A stretch of 64,000 bases of DNA, from NCBI RefSeq assembly GCF_900103825.1, contig NZ_FNIF01000007.1, positions 62,001 to 126,000 of the forward strand, given 5' to 3'. Position numbers and translations under genes: made by a program. The stretch is from Paenibacillus sp. yr247 (GTDB lineage: Bacteria > Bacillota > Bacilli > Paenibacillales > NBRC-103111). Below, in pieces: positions 1 through 7,522 of the stretch (position 1 is the stretch's first letter; each line of letters opens with the position of its first letter). The notes under the pieces are model-generated. The model searched no databases. It saw nothing but the letters and a program-made list of their open reading frames with translations, and had not been told where the DNA came from.

Positions 1-194
1 TAGTAAGCGCCAACCGCTGAAGCAAATGCCCCCGATACCATGAGGCCTTCGATACCGATATTGACGATCCCGGATCGTTCAGAGAAGATACCACCCAAAG
101 CACCAAAAATAAGCGCCGTCGAGTAGACGAGTGTCGTGTTGATAAGTTCACTAAATTTCGTAAAAAACGCGTTAAGCATTGTGAGCAGGTCCAT
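1..194 (-). CDS. nupQ: Nucleoside/BMP-type ABC transporter permease, N-terminal fragment
   Basis: Partial gene running off the left edge; only the first 64 residues are present, starting MDLLTMLNAFF. The stretch IFSERSGIVNIGIEGLM is the conserved signature of inner-membrane permeases of the simple-sugar/nucleoside type that pair with BMP-family binding proteins. Its ATG lies one base after the stop codon of the upstream permease gene, so the two are tightly coupled. The order binding protein, ATPase, permease, permease matches B. subtilis nupNOPQ (guanosine uptake); the substrate here is inferred, not shown. Confidence 0.88.
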   Translation of the reverse strand, partial: MDLLTMLNAFFTKFSELINTTLVYSTALIFGALGGIFSERSGIVNIGIEGLMVSGAFASAVGAY

Positions 195-195
195 G

Positions 196-1275
196 TTACG
201 ACGCCCTCTCTTTCTTGCGTTTACCATAGAATGGAATGAGAACCCATTTAACAATCCCTTGCGTGGCTACAAAGAAGATGACTGAACCGATGACAATTCG
301 GATAATCTCAGGCGGCACATCAGCACCAAAGCTCATCCCTGCCGAACCGTAAGATAATCCTCCGAACAGCACAGCTCCTAAGACAATCCCTATCGGATTG
401 TTAGCGCCAAGCAAGGAAACCGCAATCCCATCAAATCCATAGCCTGGGAAGCCAGCTGAAACCACCTGATAGTGGAATACACCTAGGATCTCAAACACGC
501 CGGCAAGTCCGGCAAAAATACCGGAGATAAACATTGCTTTAATGATGTTCCGATTCACATTCATTCCTGCATATTTCGCAGCGTCGATATTATGACCAAC
601 GGCGCGAAGCTCGTAACCTTGTTTCGTTTTCCAAAGGATCACATAAAATACAACCGCTGCGAGTATCGCAATCAGTGTACCCCAGTGAATCCTAGCGTGA
701 TTCATCATATCCGATAACCAAGTGATACTAAGAGATGCCGAGTCCTGAATCATGTAAGAGCGCTGTTGTTTCGGCTCCAGAAGAAATTGATTTATGAAAT
801 AATTCGATAGGAACAAAGAGATCCAGTTCAACATTATCGTTGTAATTACTTCGTTAACCCCGCGCTTTGCTTTTAAATAACCTGCAATAGCTCCCCAGAG
901 TCCGCCAATGAGTGCACCGACAATAACAGCTAACGGAGCGTGAACTATCCACGGAAGTCCATGTAATTTAACACCAATGAATGTGGCACCCGTCATGCCC
1001 ATTACGAATTGCCCTTCGGCACCGATGTTAAACAAGCCCGTACGGAATGCAAATGCGACGGATAATCCCGTTAAAATCAGAGGTGTAATGGCACGAATCG
1101 CTTCACCGATATCATACGAATTACCGAAAATACGTGAAAACAACGCTCCATAGGCAGCAATCGGATTATATCCTCCTGCCAGCATAACGAGCGCTCCGAA
1201 TAACAGCCCAAGCACAATCGCCACGATTGGATTCACCGCTGATTCACTTGTAAAAATACGTGCAACCTTATTCAT
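196..1275 (-). CDS. nupP: Nucleoside/BMP-type ABC transporter permease
   Basis: A 359-residue polytopic membrane protein, the first of two permeases of the uptake system. The start is placed at the ATG giving MNKVARIF because AAAGGAG lies just upstream; the open frame extends 43 codons further back into the ATPase gene but without a comparable site. The start overlaps the end of the ATPase gene by 8 bases, which suggests translational coupling. It contains the family stretch FRTGLFNIGAEGQF and a run of hydrophobic helices through the C-terminus. Nucleoside import is an inference from synteny with nupNOPQ. Confidence 0.9.
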   Translation of the reverse strand: MNKVARIFTSESAVNPIVAIVLGLLFGALVMLAGGYNPIAAYGALFSRIFGNSYDIGEAIRAITPLILTGLSVAFAFRTGLFNIGAEGQFVMGMTGATFIGVKLHGLPWIVHAPLAVIVGALIGGLWGAIAGYLKAKRGVNEVITTIMLNWISLFLSNYFINQFLLEPKQQRSYMIQDSASLSITWLSDMMNHARIHWGTLIAILAAVVFYVILWKTKQGYELRAVGHNIDAAKYAGMNVNRNIIKAMFISGIFAGLAGVFEILGVFHYQVVSAGFPGYGFDGIAVSLLGANNPIGIVLGAVLFGGLSYGSAGMSFGADVPPEIIRIVIGSVIFFVATQGIVKWVLIPFYGKRKKERAS

Positions 1276-2809
1276 GAGCAGCTCCTTTCTCTGTGCGCTT
1301 ACTGCCAGCCATAAGCAAACCAATCTCTTGATCGTTCGTCTCCTGCGGCAGCACTTCTCCAACAATCTGCCCTTCGTAGATGACGGCAATGCGATCCGAT
1401 ACATTCATAATTTCATCCAGCTCAAAAGAAATCAGCAAAACAGCTTTTCCCTTGTTCCGCTGCTCGATCAGTTGACGATGAACGAATTCGATCGCTCCCA
1501 CATCCAACCCCCGTGTTGGTTGAGCGGCAATTAAGAGGTTAGGATTCTTGTATATTTCTCTGGCAATAATCGCTTTTTGTTGATTGCCTCCAGACAAGGA
1601 ACGCGCCTTATTATAGATGCTTGGCGTTCTAACGTCGAATTGCTTAATAAGCGCTTCCGCATGACGATCGATAGCTTCATAATTTAAGAAGCCAGCTTTG
1701 TTATAGGCAGAGTGAAAATACGTTTCCAACACCATGTTTTCGCTCATTGTAAAATCGAGTACGAGACCGTGTTTATGCCGATCCTCTGGAATATGCGACA
1801 AGCCAGCTTCCGAGATCTCTCTCGGAGAGTGGTTCGTAATGTCGCTGCCCATCAACAGCACACGTCCGCTATCAATGGACCGCAGTCCGGTTAAGGCCTC
1901 GATCAATTCACTTTGTCCGTTGCCATCAACACCGGCGATACCAAGAATTTCTCCGGCCCTCACCTCAAAGTTAAGCCCCTTCAGAGCAGGCAAACCCTGT
2001 TGATTACGCGAGACTAATTCCTGCACCTGGAGAACAGGCTGTCCAAGATTTACTTCCTGCTTGTCCAACTTAAAGGAGACATCACGTCCGACCATCTTCT
2101 CCGCCAGAATCTGTGGATTCGTCTTCGAGCGTTCCAATGAATCAATTACTTTTCCGCGACGAATGATCGTCACGGTATCCGCTATCTCCATAATTTCTTT
2201 CAACTTATGTGTAATGAGAATGATGGATTTGCCCTCTTTAACAAGATTGCGCATAATGACCATCAATTCACTAATCTCTTGCGGCGTTAGTACAGCTGTA
2301 GGTTCATCAAAAATAAGTATATCAGCACCGCGATATAGCGTTTTCAATATTTCGACACGCTGCTGCATACCGACAGATATATCTTCTATTTTCGCTCTTG
2401 GATCCACTCGCAATCCATATTGTTCCGATAGTTTGTGCACTTTGTCTTGCGCTGTTTTGTAATCGATATTTAAGCCTTGTTTGGGCTCCATACCCAAAAT
2501 AATGTTTTCCGTCACGGTGAATGGCTGAACCAGCTTGAAGTGCTGATGCACCATACCAATGCCAAGCTCAATAGCACGATTCGGGCTATCAATAAAAACT
2601 TCCTTGCCTTGTACTTTAATATAACCTTCGTCCGGCTGATACAGACCGAACAAAATATTCATTAGTGTTGATTTACCCGCACCATTTTCGCCAAGCAAGG
2701 CATGAATTTCACCCTTTTTCAGCTTCATGCTAATGGCATCATTAGCTACTATTCCTGGAAATCGCTTCGTAATGTTGCTAAGTTCAACAACTGGCACTAC
2801 TTCACTCAT
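1268..2809 (-). CDS. nupO: Nucleoside/BMP-type ABC transporter ATPase, two nucleotide-binding domains
   Basis: A 513-residue tandem ATPase energising the two permeases. Domain 1 has Walker A GENGAGKST at about residues 40-48 and Walker B ILIFDEPTA. Domain 2 has a degenerate Walker A (GVDGNGQSE), the signature LSGGNQQ and a Walker B ending AAQPTRGLD, a pattern usual for RbsA/NupO-type ATPases with one weak site. The ATG is preceded by AGGGTGA. It follows the binding-protein gene after about 130 bases containing a stem-loop. Named by family and gene order; guanosine or another nucleoside is the likely cargo. Confidence 0.92.
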   Translation of the reverse strand: MSEVVPVVELSNITKRFPGIVANDAISMKLKKGEIHALLGENGAGKSTLMNILFGLYQPDEGYIKVQGKEVFIDSPNRAIELGIGMVHQHFKLVQPFTVTENIILGMEPKQGLNIDYKTAQDKVHKLSEQYGLRVDPRAKIEDISVGMQQRVEILKTLYRGADILIFDEPTAVLTPQEISELMVIMRNLVKEGKSIILITHKLKEIMEIADTVTIIRRGKVIDSLERSKTNPQILAEKMVGRDVSFKLDKQEVNLGQPVLQVQELVSRNQQGLPALKGLNFEVRAGEILGIAGVDGNGQSELIEALTGLRSIDSGRVLLMGSDITNHSPREISEAGLSHIPEDRHKHGLVLDFTMSENMVLETYFHSAYNKAGFLNYEAIDRHAEALIKQFDVRTPSIYNKARSLSGGNQQKAIIAREIYKNPNLLIAAQPTRGLDVGAIEFVHRQLIEQRNKGKAVLLISFELDEIMNVSDRIAVIYEGQIVGEVLPQETNDQEIGLLMAGSKRTEKGAAHE

Positions 2810-2856
2810 CAGATCACCCTAAGGATCAATTTTTTATTACCTCTAAAAAACTAAAG

Positions 2857-2887
2857 AACAAGGCTAGTTTGTATAACTAGCCTTGTT
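2857..2887 (-). terminator. Stem-loop between binding-protein and ATPase genes (partial terminator)
   Basis: A perfect 13-bp inverted repeat (AACAAGGCTAGTT, 5-base loop) lies just after the lipoprotein gene. On the minus strand it is followed by CTTTAG and a run of six T. In transporter operons such elements usually lower read-through so that the binding protein is made in excess over the membrane parts; that role is inferred. Confidence 0.75.
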
Positions 2888-2936
2888 TGAACAAAAACAA
2901 ACTTATCGTTCGTAACTGCTGCACCTTTTATACCTA

Positions 2937-4007
2937 TTAAGGTTTTTCAGGAACTTTGATTTCGCCGCTGATGATTTTTGCTTTGTACTCGTCTACTTTT
3001 TTCATGATATCCGCAGAAACGTTTTTCTTGGAAGTTTCAGGAAGGCCTACGCCATCGTCTTTCAGACCAAGTGTAACAACTTTGCCGCCTTGGAATTTGT
3101 TGTCGATCACATCTTTGGAAACACGAGTAACCGCGTTATCAACACGTTTCAACATGGAAGTCAGTGTCACTTCATCGCCGAACTCGAGGGATTGGTCTTT
3201 ATCTACACCGATAACCCAAACCTTTTTACCATTTTTCGTACGGTCTTTCGCTTCGTTGAACACACCGTTACCTGTGGAACCGGCTGCGTGGAAAATGATA
3301 TCAGCGCCGTCGTTGTAGATCGTTGCTGCCGCTGCTTTACCAAGGTCAGGCTTGTCGAAAGCGCCTGTATAGTTAATTTGAACTTTTGCATTTGGATTAA
3401 CAGCTTTAACACCAGCTACGAAGCCAGCTTCAAAGCGTTTGATAACCGGGATATCGATACCGCCAACGAAACCGATTTTGTTCGATTTTGTCGTTAGACC
3501 TGCAACCACACCTACGAGGTAAGAACCTTCTTGCTCAGAGAATGTAACAGACTCAACGTTCGGCGCTTCAACAACATTATCAATGATCGCTAATTTCGCA
3601 TTAGGGTTTTGTGTTGCTACCGTTTTGAGTGAATCACCCATCAAGAAGCCAATACCCCAAGTCAGGTTATAGCCGTCTTTCACGAATTGGTTTAAGTTAG
3701 GCGTGTAATCAGCATCGCTTTTACTTTCAAGATTTTTCACGTTAACGCCTGTTTGTTTCTTCAGCTGACTAAGGCCTTCCCATGCGCTTTGGTTAAATGA
3801 TTTATCGTTTACGCCACCGATGTCAGTAACCATACCGATTTTGAAATCTTTACCGCTGTTGTTGCTTGGTGCTGCTGATGCTGCTGCACTAGCTGCTGGA
3901 GTTGCGGAAGCTGCCGGTTTTGTTTCTTCTTTTTTGGCACAACCGGATAGAGCCAGCGCGGAAACGGTTACTGCCATAAGCGCTGTTGATAGTACTTTTT
4001 TCATCAT
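2937..4007 (-). CDS. nupN: BMP-family nucleoside-binding lipoprotein
   Basis: A 356-residue extracellular substrate-binding lipoprotein, first gene of the nup-type operon. The N-terminus has a charged start, a hydrophobic stretch and the lipobox LALSGC, so the mature protein is probably anchored at Cys and followed by an Ala/Pro/Ser linker. The BMP (PnrA/Med) pattern is clear: DIGGVNDKSFNQSAWEG near the start and IGFVGGIDIPVIKRFEAGF in the middle. The ATG at 4007 is chosen because GGGGG lies 5 bases upstream; a TTG four codons earlier overlaps that site, and a second ATG follows directly. Confidence 0.92.
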   Translation of the reverse strand: MMKKVLSTALMAVTVSALALSGCAKKEETKPAASATPAASAAASAAPSNNSGKDFKIGMVTDIGGVNDKSFNQSAWEGLSQLKKQTGVNVKNLESKSDADYTPNLNQFVKDGYNLTWGIGFLMGDSLKTVATQNPNAKLAIIDNVVEAPNVESVTFSEQEGSYLVGVVAGLTTKSNKIGFVGGIDIPVIKRFEAGFVAGVKAVNPNAKVQINYTGAFDKPDLGKAAAATIYNDGADIIFHAAGSTGNGVFNEAKDRTKNGKKVWVIGVDKDQSLEFGDEVTLTSMLKRVDNAVTRVSKDVIDNKFQGGKVVTLGLKDDGVGLPETSKKNVSADIMKKVDEYKAKIISGEIKVPEKP

Positions 4008-4162
4008 TTTTACCCCCAAAATAAATTTAAATTCCTACCTTGAATCCCACATTGTAGTATGACCAGAACCAGTTAAATTATGTAAGGCTGGCTATAGCAC
4101 GAGTGTATCATTTTGACACCTAAGAGAAAAGCGATACACTAGCAAATTAACATAATTCGTAA

Positions 4163-4179
4163 TGTCAAACAAGTTGACA
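4163..4179 (-). promoter_or_regulatory. Inverted repeat upstream of the nup-type operon, possible operator
   Basis: TGTCAA and TTGACA form a perfect 6-5-6 palindrome about 160 bases upstream of the binding-protein start. The minus-strand TTGACA half could serve as a -35 hexamer, but the hexamer 17 bases downstream (TTGCTA) is a poor -10, so the promoter itself is not settled. A further TGTCAA-like half site lies nearer the gene. The remaining leader from 4008 to 4259 shows no gene. Confidence 0.3.
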
Positions 4180-4259
4180 CGGCCTTTTTGTAAACCCCCA
4201 CAATATAGGTTCCAAGCCCCAATTATTTATTATACTACCACTGGTTAATAAAATCCAGA

Positions 4260-5798
4260 TCATGCATTTATAATTTTATCGTTCATAAGTCTTAGAAATT
4301 GGTCGGGACCGACCGGGCTGCTAAACAGCTTTCCTTGTACCTCTGTACACTGCAAAAACCTCAAGTATTCCAACTGTTCTTCTGTTTCAACACCCTTAGC
4401 GATTAAATTCAGTCCTAAGCGGTGAGCCATGCGAATAATGGCGGCAGCCAACAATTGATTTTCGTCGTCATCCACTAAATCCCGAATCAAGGTGCTGTCC
4501 AGTTTAACACTATCTAGCGGCATACCTTCGAGCCCACTTCGCGTAAATAGGCCTGTACACAAATCATCCATCGCGATGCGCACACCGAATTTCTTCAGCA
4601 TGACCAGTTTCTCGCTTGCCTCTTGTACATTTGAAGACGTAATGCTCTCTGTAAGGTCTAGCTCAACCAGCATCGGATCAATCCCTGTTTCTTTCAGAAC
4701 AACGGCGATCTCCTCAATAAAATGCTCATCTTTAAACTGTGAAGCTGTAATAGCTATTGTCAATCTCAGAGGTGGGTAGCCCTCATCCTGCCAGGTTCTC
4801 ATTTGTCTGCATGCCGTTCGAATGGCCCATTTCCCGATGGGTACCATAAAGCCCATCTCCTCGGCTGCTTTTTTCCAGTCCATGTTCGTTAAAAGGAGGG
4901 CGTTTCCCTTGCTCCAATATAGGATTGCTTCCATGCCTATTAATTTTCGGTTTGTAATCTCATATTGCGGCTGATACAGTAATTCAAATCGGTTATTTTC
5001 TAAAGCAAAACGAAGTTCCATCTCCATATGAGCTTTGCTCTTCACCATCGCATCGATGTCAGAAGCATAGAATTGGAACTGGTTATTCCCCCGGTTTTTA
5101 GCTGCATACATCGCTTCGTCCGCATGCTGCAGAAGCTGCTCAGGCAATGTACCATCTAACGGATACAAGGCTATCCCCATACTTGCTGTAATGCCAATGG
5201 GTTTCCCATCTAAGATAAAAGGCTCTTCCAGAGCACTTTGAATTCGGGAAGCTACCACTCTTACATCCTCAGGCTTTGTAAAGGATTCGAGCAAAATAGT
5301 AAACTCGTCGCCGCCTTGCCGGTATACTGTATCCGATCCTCGCAAGCAGCCTAGCAATCGCTCTGCGGCAAGACGAATCAAACGATCCCCATACACATGT
5401 CCTAATGAATCGTTGACGTCCTTGAATCTGTCCATGTCCAAGAACATAACAGCCGCAAGCTGTTCACTTCGCTGCGCGTGCAGGAGCGCCCGCTCCAACC
5501 GATCATCAAACAATCGGCGATTGGGTAATCCCGTTAATGTATCGTGGTAAGCCAAATAAGCTAGCTCTTTACTCTTTTCTGCCTGCTCTTTTCTAGACAG
5601 ACGCAAGTTACGGATACACATAACAAAAAACAAAGAGATTAGCGCTTGAATAAGGACACTAATAAGAATATGAGGTGCAAATGAGAAAGAAGCAGCTGAA
5701 AGTAGATTTAACGTCATCAAAAAGAAGCCCAGCACGCATAGATAGGCCAATGCTTGTGTTTTCATATGCTGTTTCCACTTTAAAAGGGTGCTTCTCAT
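4260..5798 (-). CDS. Membrane GGDEF-EAL protein: intact diguanylate cyclase, degenerate EAL
   Basis: A 512-residue signalling protein with two N-terminal membrane helices (about residues 15-62), a GGDEF domain and an EAL domain. The cyclase site GGDEF (162-166) and the inhibitory I-site RGSD (153-156) are intact, so c-di-GMP synthesis with product feedback is likely. The EAL domain looks catalytically impaired: EAL reads EAI (290-292), the metal-binding Asn of the NLS motif appears to be Ala349, DDFGTG is DDLCTG and AEGVET is AKGVET (Lys468). It may bind rather than cleave c-di-GMP. The start at 5798 has GGAGG 8 bases upstream; longer starts would run into the leader riboswitch. Confidence 0.9.
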   Translation of the reverse strand: MRSTLLKWKQHMKTQALAYLCVLGFFLMTLNLLSAASFSFAPHILISVLIQALISLFFVMCIRNLRLSRKEQAEKSKELAYLAYHDTLTGLPNRRLFDDRLERALLHAQRSEQLAAVMFLDMDRFKDVNDSLGHVYGDRLIRLAAERLLGCLRGSDTVYRQGGDEFTILLESFTKPEDVRVVASRIQSALEEPFILDGKPIGITASMGIALYPLDGTLPEQLLQHADEAMYAAKNRGNNQFQFYASDIDAMVKSKAHMEMELRFALENNRFELLYQPQYEITNRKLIGMEAILYWSKGNALLLTNMDWKKAAEEMGFMVPIGKWAIRTACRQMRTWQDEGYPPLRLTIAITASQFKDEHFIEEIAVVLKETGIDPMLVELDLTESITSSNVQEASEKLVMLKKFGVRIAMDDLCTGLFTRSGLEGMPLDSVKLDSTLIRDLVDDDENQLLAAAIIRMAHRLGLNLIAKGVETEEQLEYLRFLQCTEVQGKLFSSPVGPDQFLRLMNDKIINA

Positions 5799-5828
5799 AC
5801 GGGTTACCTCCGTTCTGATATGAGAAAA

Positions 5829-5851
5829 GGCTATTCCACATTGGAATAGCC
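5829..5851 (-). terminator. Expression-platform hairpin of the c-di-GMP riboswitch
   Basis: A perfect 10-bp stem (GGCTATTCCA with a 3-base loop) followed on the minus strand by TTTTCTC, between the aptamer and the ribosome binding site of the GGDEF-EAL gene. It can act as the intrinsic terminator of the switch. The sense of control (ligand on or off) cannot be read by eye. Confidence 0.65.
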
Positions 5852-5879
5852 GTAGGTGTACCTGTATAGGTAAACTGGA

Positions 5880-5970
5880 ACCTTTCGGCAGCACAGCCAT
5901 CATCGTTGCGAGTGCAACCTTAGACCTGGAGCTTTGCGTCCTTACCTTTCGATAAGTTTGCCTTTTGCAA
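5880..5970 (-). promoter_or_regulatory. Cyclic di-GMP-I (GEMM) riboswitch aptamer
   Basis: The minus strand carries the conserved GEMM-I features in order: GGCAAAC, then the hairpin CTTATCGAAAGGTAAG with its GAAA tetraloop, GGACGCAAAGC, a GGTCTAA segment, a second hairpin (GGTTGC/GCAACG) and a closing GCTGCC-type segment. This is the arrangement known from the Vibrio Vc2 aptamer. It sits directly upstream of a gene that makes c-di-GMP, with a terminator hairpin between, so feedback control of that gene by its own product is the straightforward reading. Confidence 0.88.
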
Positions 5971-6034
5971 TATTTAGATCATAAATGGGTCTAATTCACT
6001 ATATCATATTCATTCTGTATTTGGCTAATTTTCC

Positions 6035-7291
6035 TCAAATAAGCAAGTTAAATAGCTTAGGGTCCTTATTTATTTCAATGTAGCCATAATCCTTCCGGGA
6101 AAGGCGTTCAATAAGCCCCTCGTAATCATCTTTATTTTTGAGTTCAATGCCGACCAGCGCCGGAGCATCATCTCGGTTATTTTTTTTCGTATATTCGAAT
6201 CGGGTAATATCATCGGTCGGTCCAAGGACTTCTTCTAGAAATTCGCGCAAAGCCCCTGCACGTTGCGGGAAATTAAGAATAAAGTAGTGCTTCAGACCCT
6301 CATACACGAGTGATCTTTCTTTTATCAGCTGCATGCGATCGATGTCATTATTGCCGCCACTGATGATGCAGACTACATTTTTACCGCGTATCTGCTCCCG
6401 ATAAGCATCAAGTGCTGCAACGGGGAGCGCGCCTGCCGGCTCAATAACAATTGCATTGTTGTTGTAAAGCTCTAGAATCGTTGTGCACTCTTTGCCGGAA
6501 GGAATAATGACGATATCCTCCAGATTTTCTTTGCAAATGTCAAATGTAAGCTCGCCAACCTTCTTCACGGCTGCACCGTCTACAAATTTCTCGATCGTGG
6601 ACAAAGTTACGACCTTCCCCTGACGCAGTGACTCCGTCATACTGGCTGCTCCCTCCGGCTCAACACCGATGATTCGAGTTCGCGGAGATACACTAGCCAC
6701 ATAAGTTGCGACCCCGGCAACAAGCCCGCCTCCGCCTATGGTTGCGAAGATAAAGTCAGGCGATTCGGACATTTGATTCATGATCTCAAGACCAACAGTA
6801 CCTTGTCCGGCAATCGTACGAACATCATCGAAAGGGTGGATGAACACTTTATTCTCTTGTTCGCAATAGGCTTTGGCGTGGGCAGAGGAATCGTCGAACG
6901 AATCACCCGTAAGAATAACTTCAACAAAGGACCCGCCAAAAAGCTTTACTTGGGAAATCTTTTGTCTAGGGGTCGTCGTAGGCATGAAGATTTTGCCTTC
7001 AATACCGAGCTGCTTACAAGAGTAGGCCACTCCTTGTGCGTGATTGCCGGCGCTCGCACACACGACACCCGCTTCACGTTCCTCAGGAGTTAAGCTTTGG
7101 ATCACATTATACGCTCCGCGAATTTTGAAGGAACGAACGATTTGCATATCTTCACGTTTGAGATAAACGTTGCATTCATACAAGTTAGAGAGCAGCTCAT
7201 TGCGTTGCAATGGCGATGGTTCGATCACCTTGCTGAGTACATGATTGGCCCTAATAATATCTTCCAAACCTACTTTTCCGGTTACAACCAT
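6035..7291 (-). CDS. ilvA: Threonine dehydratase (threonine ammonia-lyase)
   Basis: A 418-residue cytoplasmic PLP enzyme converting threonine to 2-oxobutyrate, the first committed step of isoleucine synthesis. The PLP lysine is in RSFKIRGAYN (about Lys56), SAGNHAQG follows at 80-87 and the phosphate-binding GGGGL at about 186-190. After about residue 325 there is an ACT-like regulatory region beginning HYFILNFPQRAGALREFL, so this is the biosynthetic, probably isoleucine-sensitive type; the length fits Bacillus IlvA. The ATG is preceded by AAAGGAAG. It stands alone rather than in an ilv operon. Confidence 0.93.
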   Translation of the reverse strand: MVVTGKVGLEDIIRANHVLSKVIEPSPLQRNELLSNLYECNVYLKREDMQIVRSFKIRGAYNVIQSLTPEEREAGVVCASAGNHAQGVAYSCKQLGIEGKIFMPTTTPRQKISQVKLFGGSFVEVILTGDSFDDSSAHAKAYCEQENKVFIHPFDDVRTIAGQGTVGLEIMNQMSESPDFIFATIGGGGLVAGVATYVASVSPRTRIIGVEPEGAASMTESLRQGKVVTLSTIEKFVDGAAVKKVGELTFDICKENLEDIVIIPSGKECTTILELYNNNAIVIEPAGALPVAALDAYREQIRGKNVVCIISGGNNDIDRMQLIKERSLVYEGLKHYFILNFPQRAGALREFLEEVLGPTDDITRFEYTKKNNRDDAPALVGIELKNKDDYEGLIERLSRKDYGYIEINKDPKLFNLLI

Positions 7292-7340
7292 TTTCTCTTA
7301 CTTCCTTTCACTACAATGTGCTTATAAAGTTTTAAAGCCT

Positions 7341-7352
7341 ATTGTAGCATAA
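7341..7352 (-). promoter_or_regulatory. Extended -10 element upstream of ilvA
   Basis: The minus strand reads TTATGCTACAAT, an extended -10 (TG, one base, TACAAT) about 50 bases before the ilvA start. No good -35 is visible at the usual distance, which extended -10 promoters can tolerate. The rest of the 7292-7446 gap shows no gene or riboswitch. Confidence 0.4.
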
Positions 7353-7446
7353 CTCTGGCCGCCTGTGAGAAAATAATGTTTGGAAGCGTCTAAATGTCCT
7401 TGGAGCCATGTAACATTGACATCTAAGAAGGCCACTTGGAGAAAAG

Positions 7447-7482
7447 GCCTTTAATCCCACTAAATAGAGTGGAATTAAAGGC
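7447..7482 (-). terminator. Terminator of the SLH protein gene
   Basis: Inverted repeat GCCTTTAAT-CCACT against AGTGG-ATTAAAGGC (one mismatch) with a 6-base loop. On the minus strand it is followed by CTTTTCTCC, just past the stop of the surface protein gene. Confidence 0.75.
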
Positions 7483-7522
7483 TTCTTTTACTGCCTGCCA
7501 GAAGGGCAACCAACCACGTTAT

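Noticed and set aside
4008-4259. Purine riboswitch upstream of the nucleoside transporter
   Set aside because: The conserved purine aptamer core was not found; only palindromic TGTCAA elements are visible.
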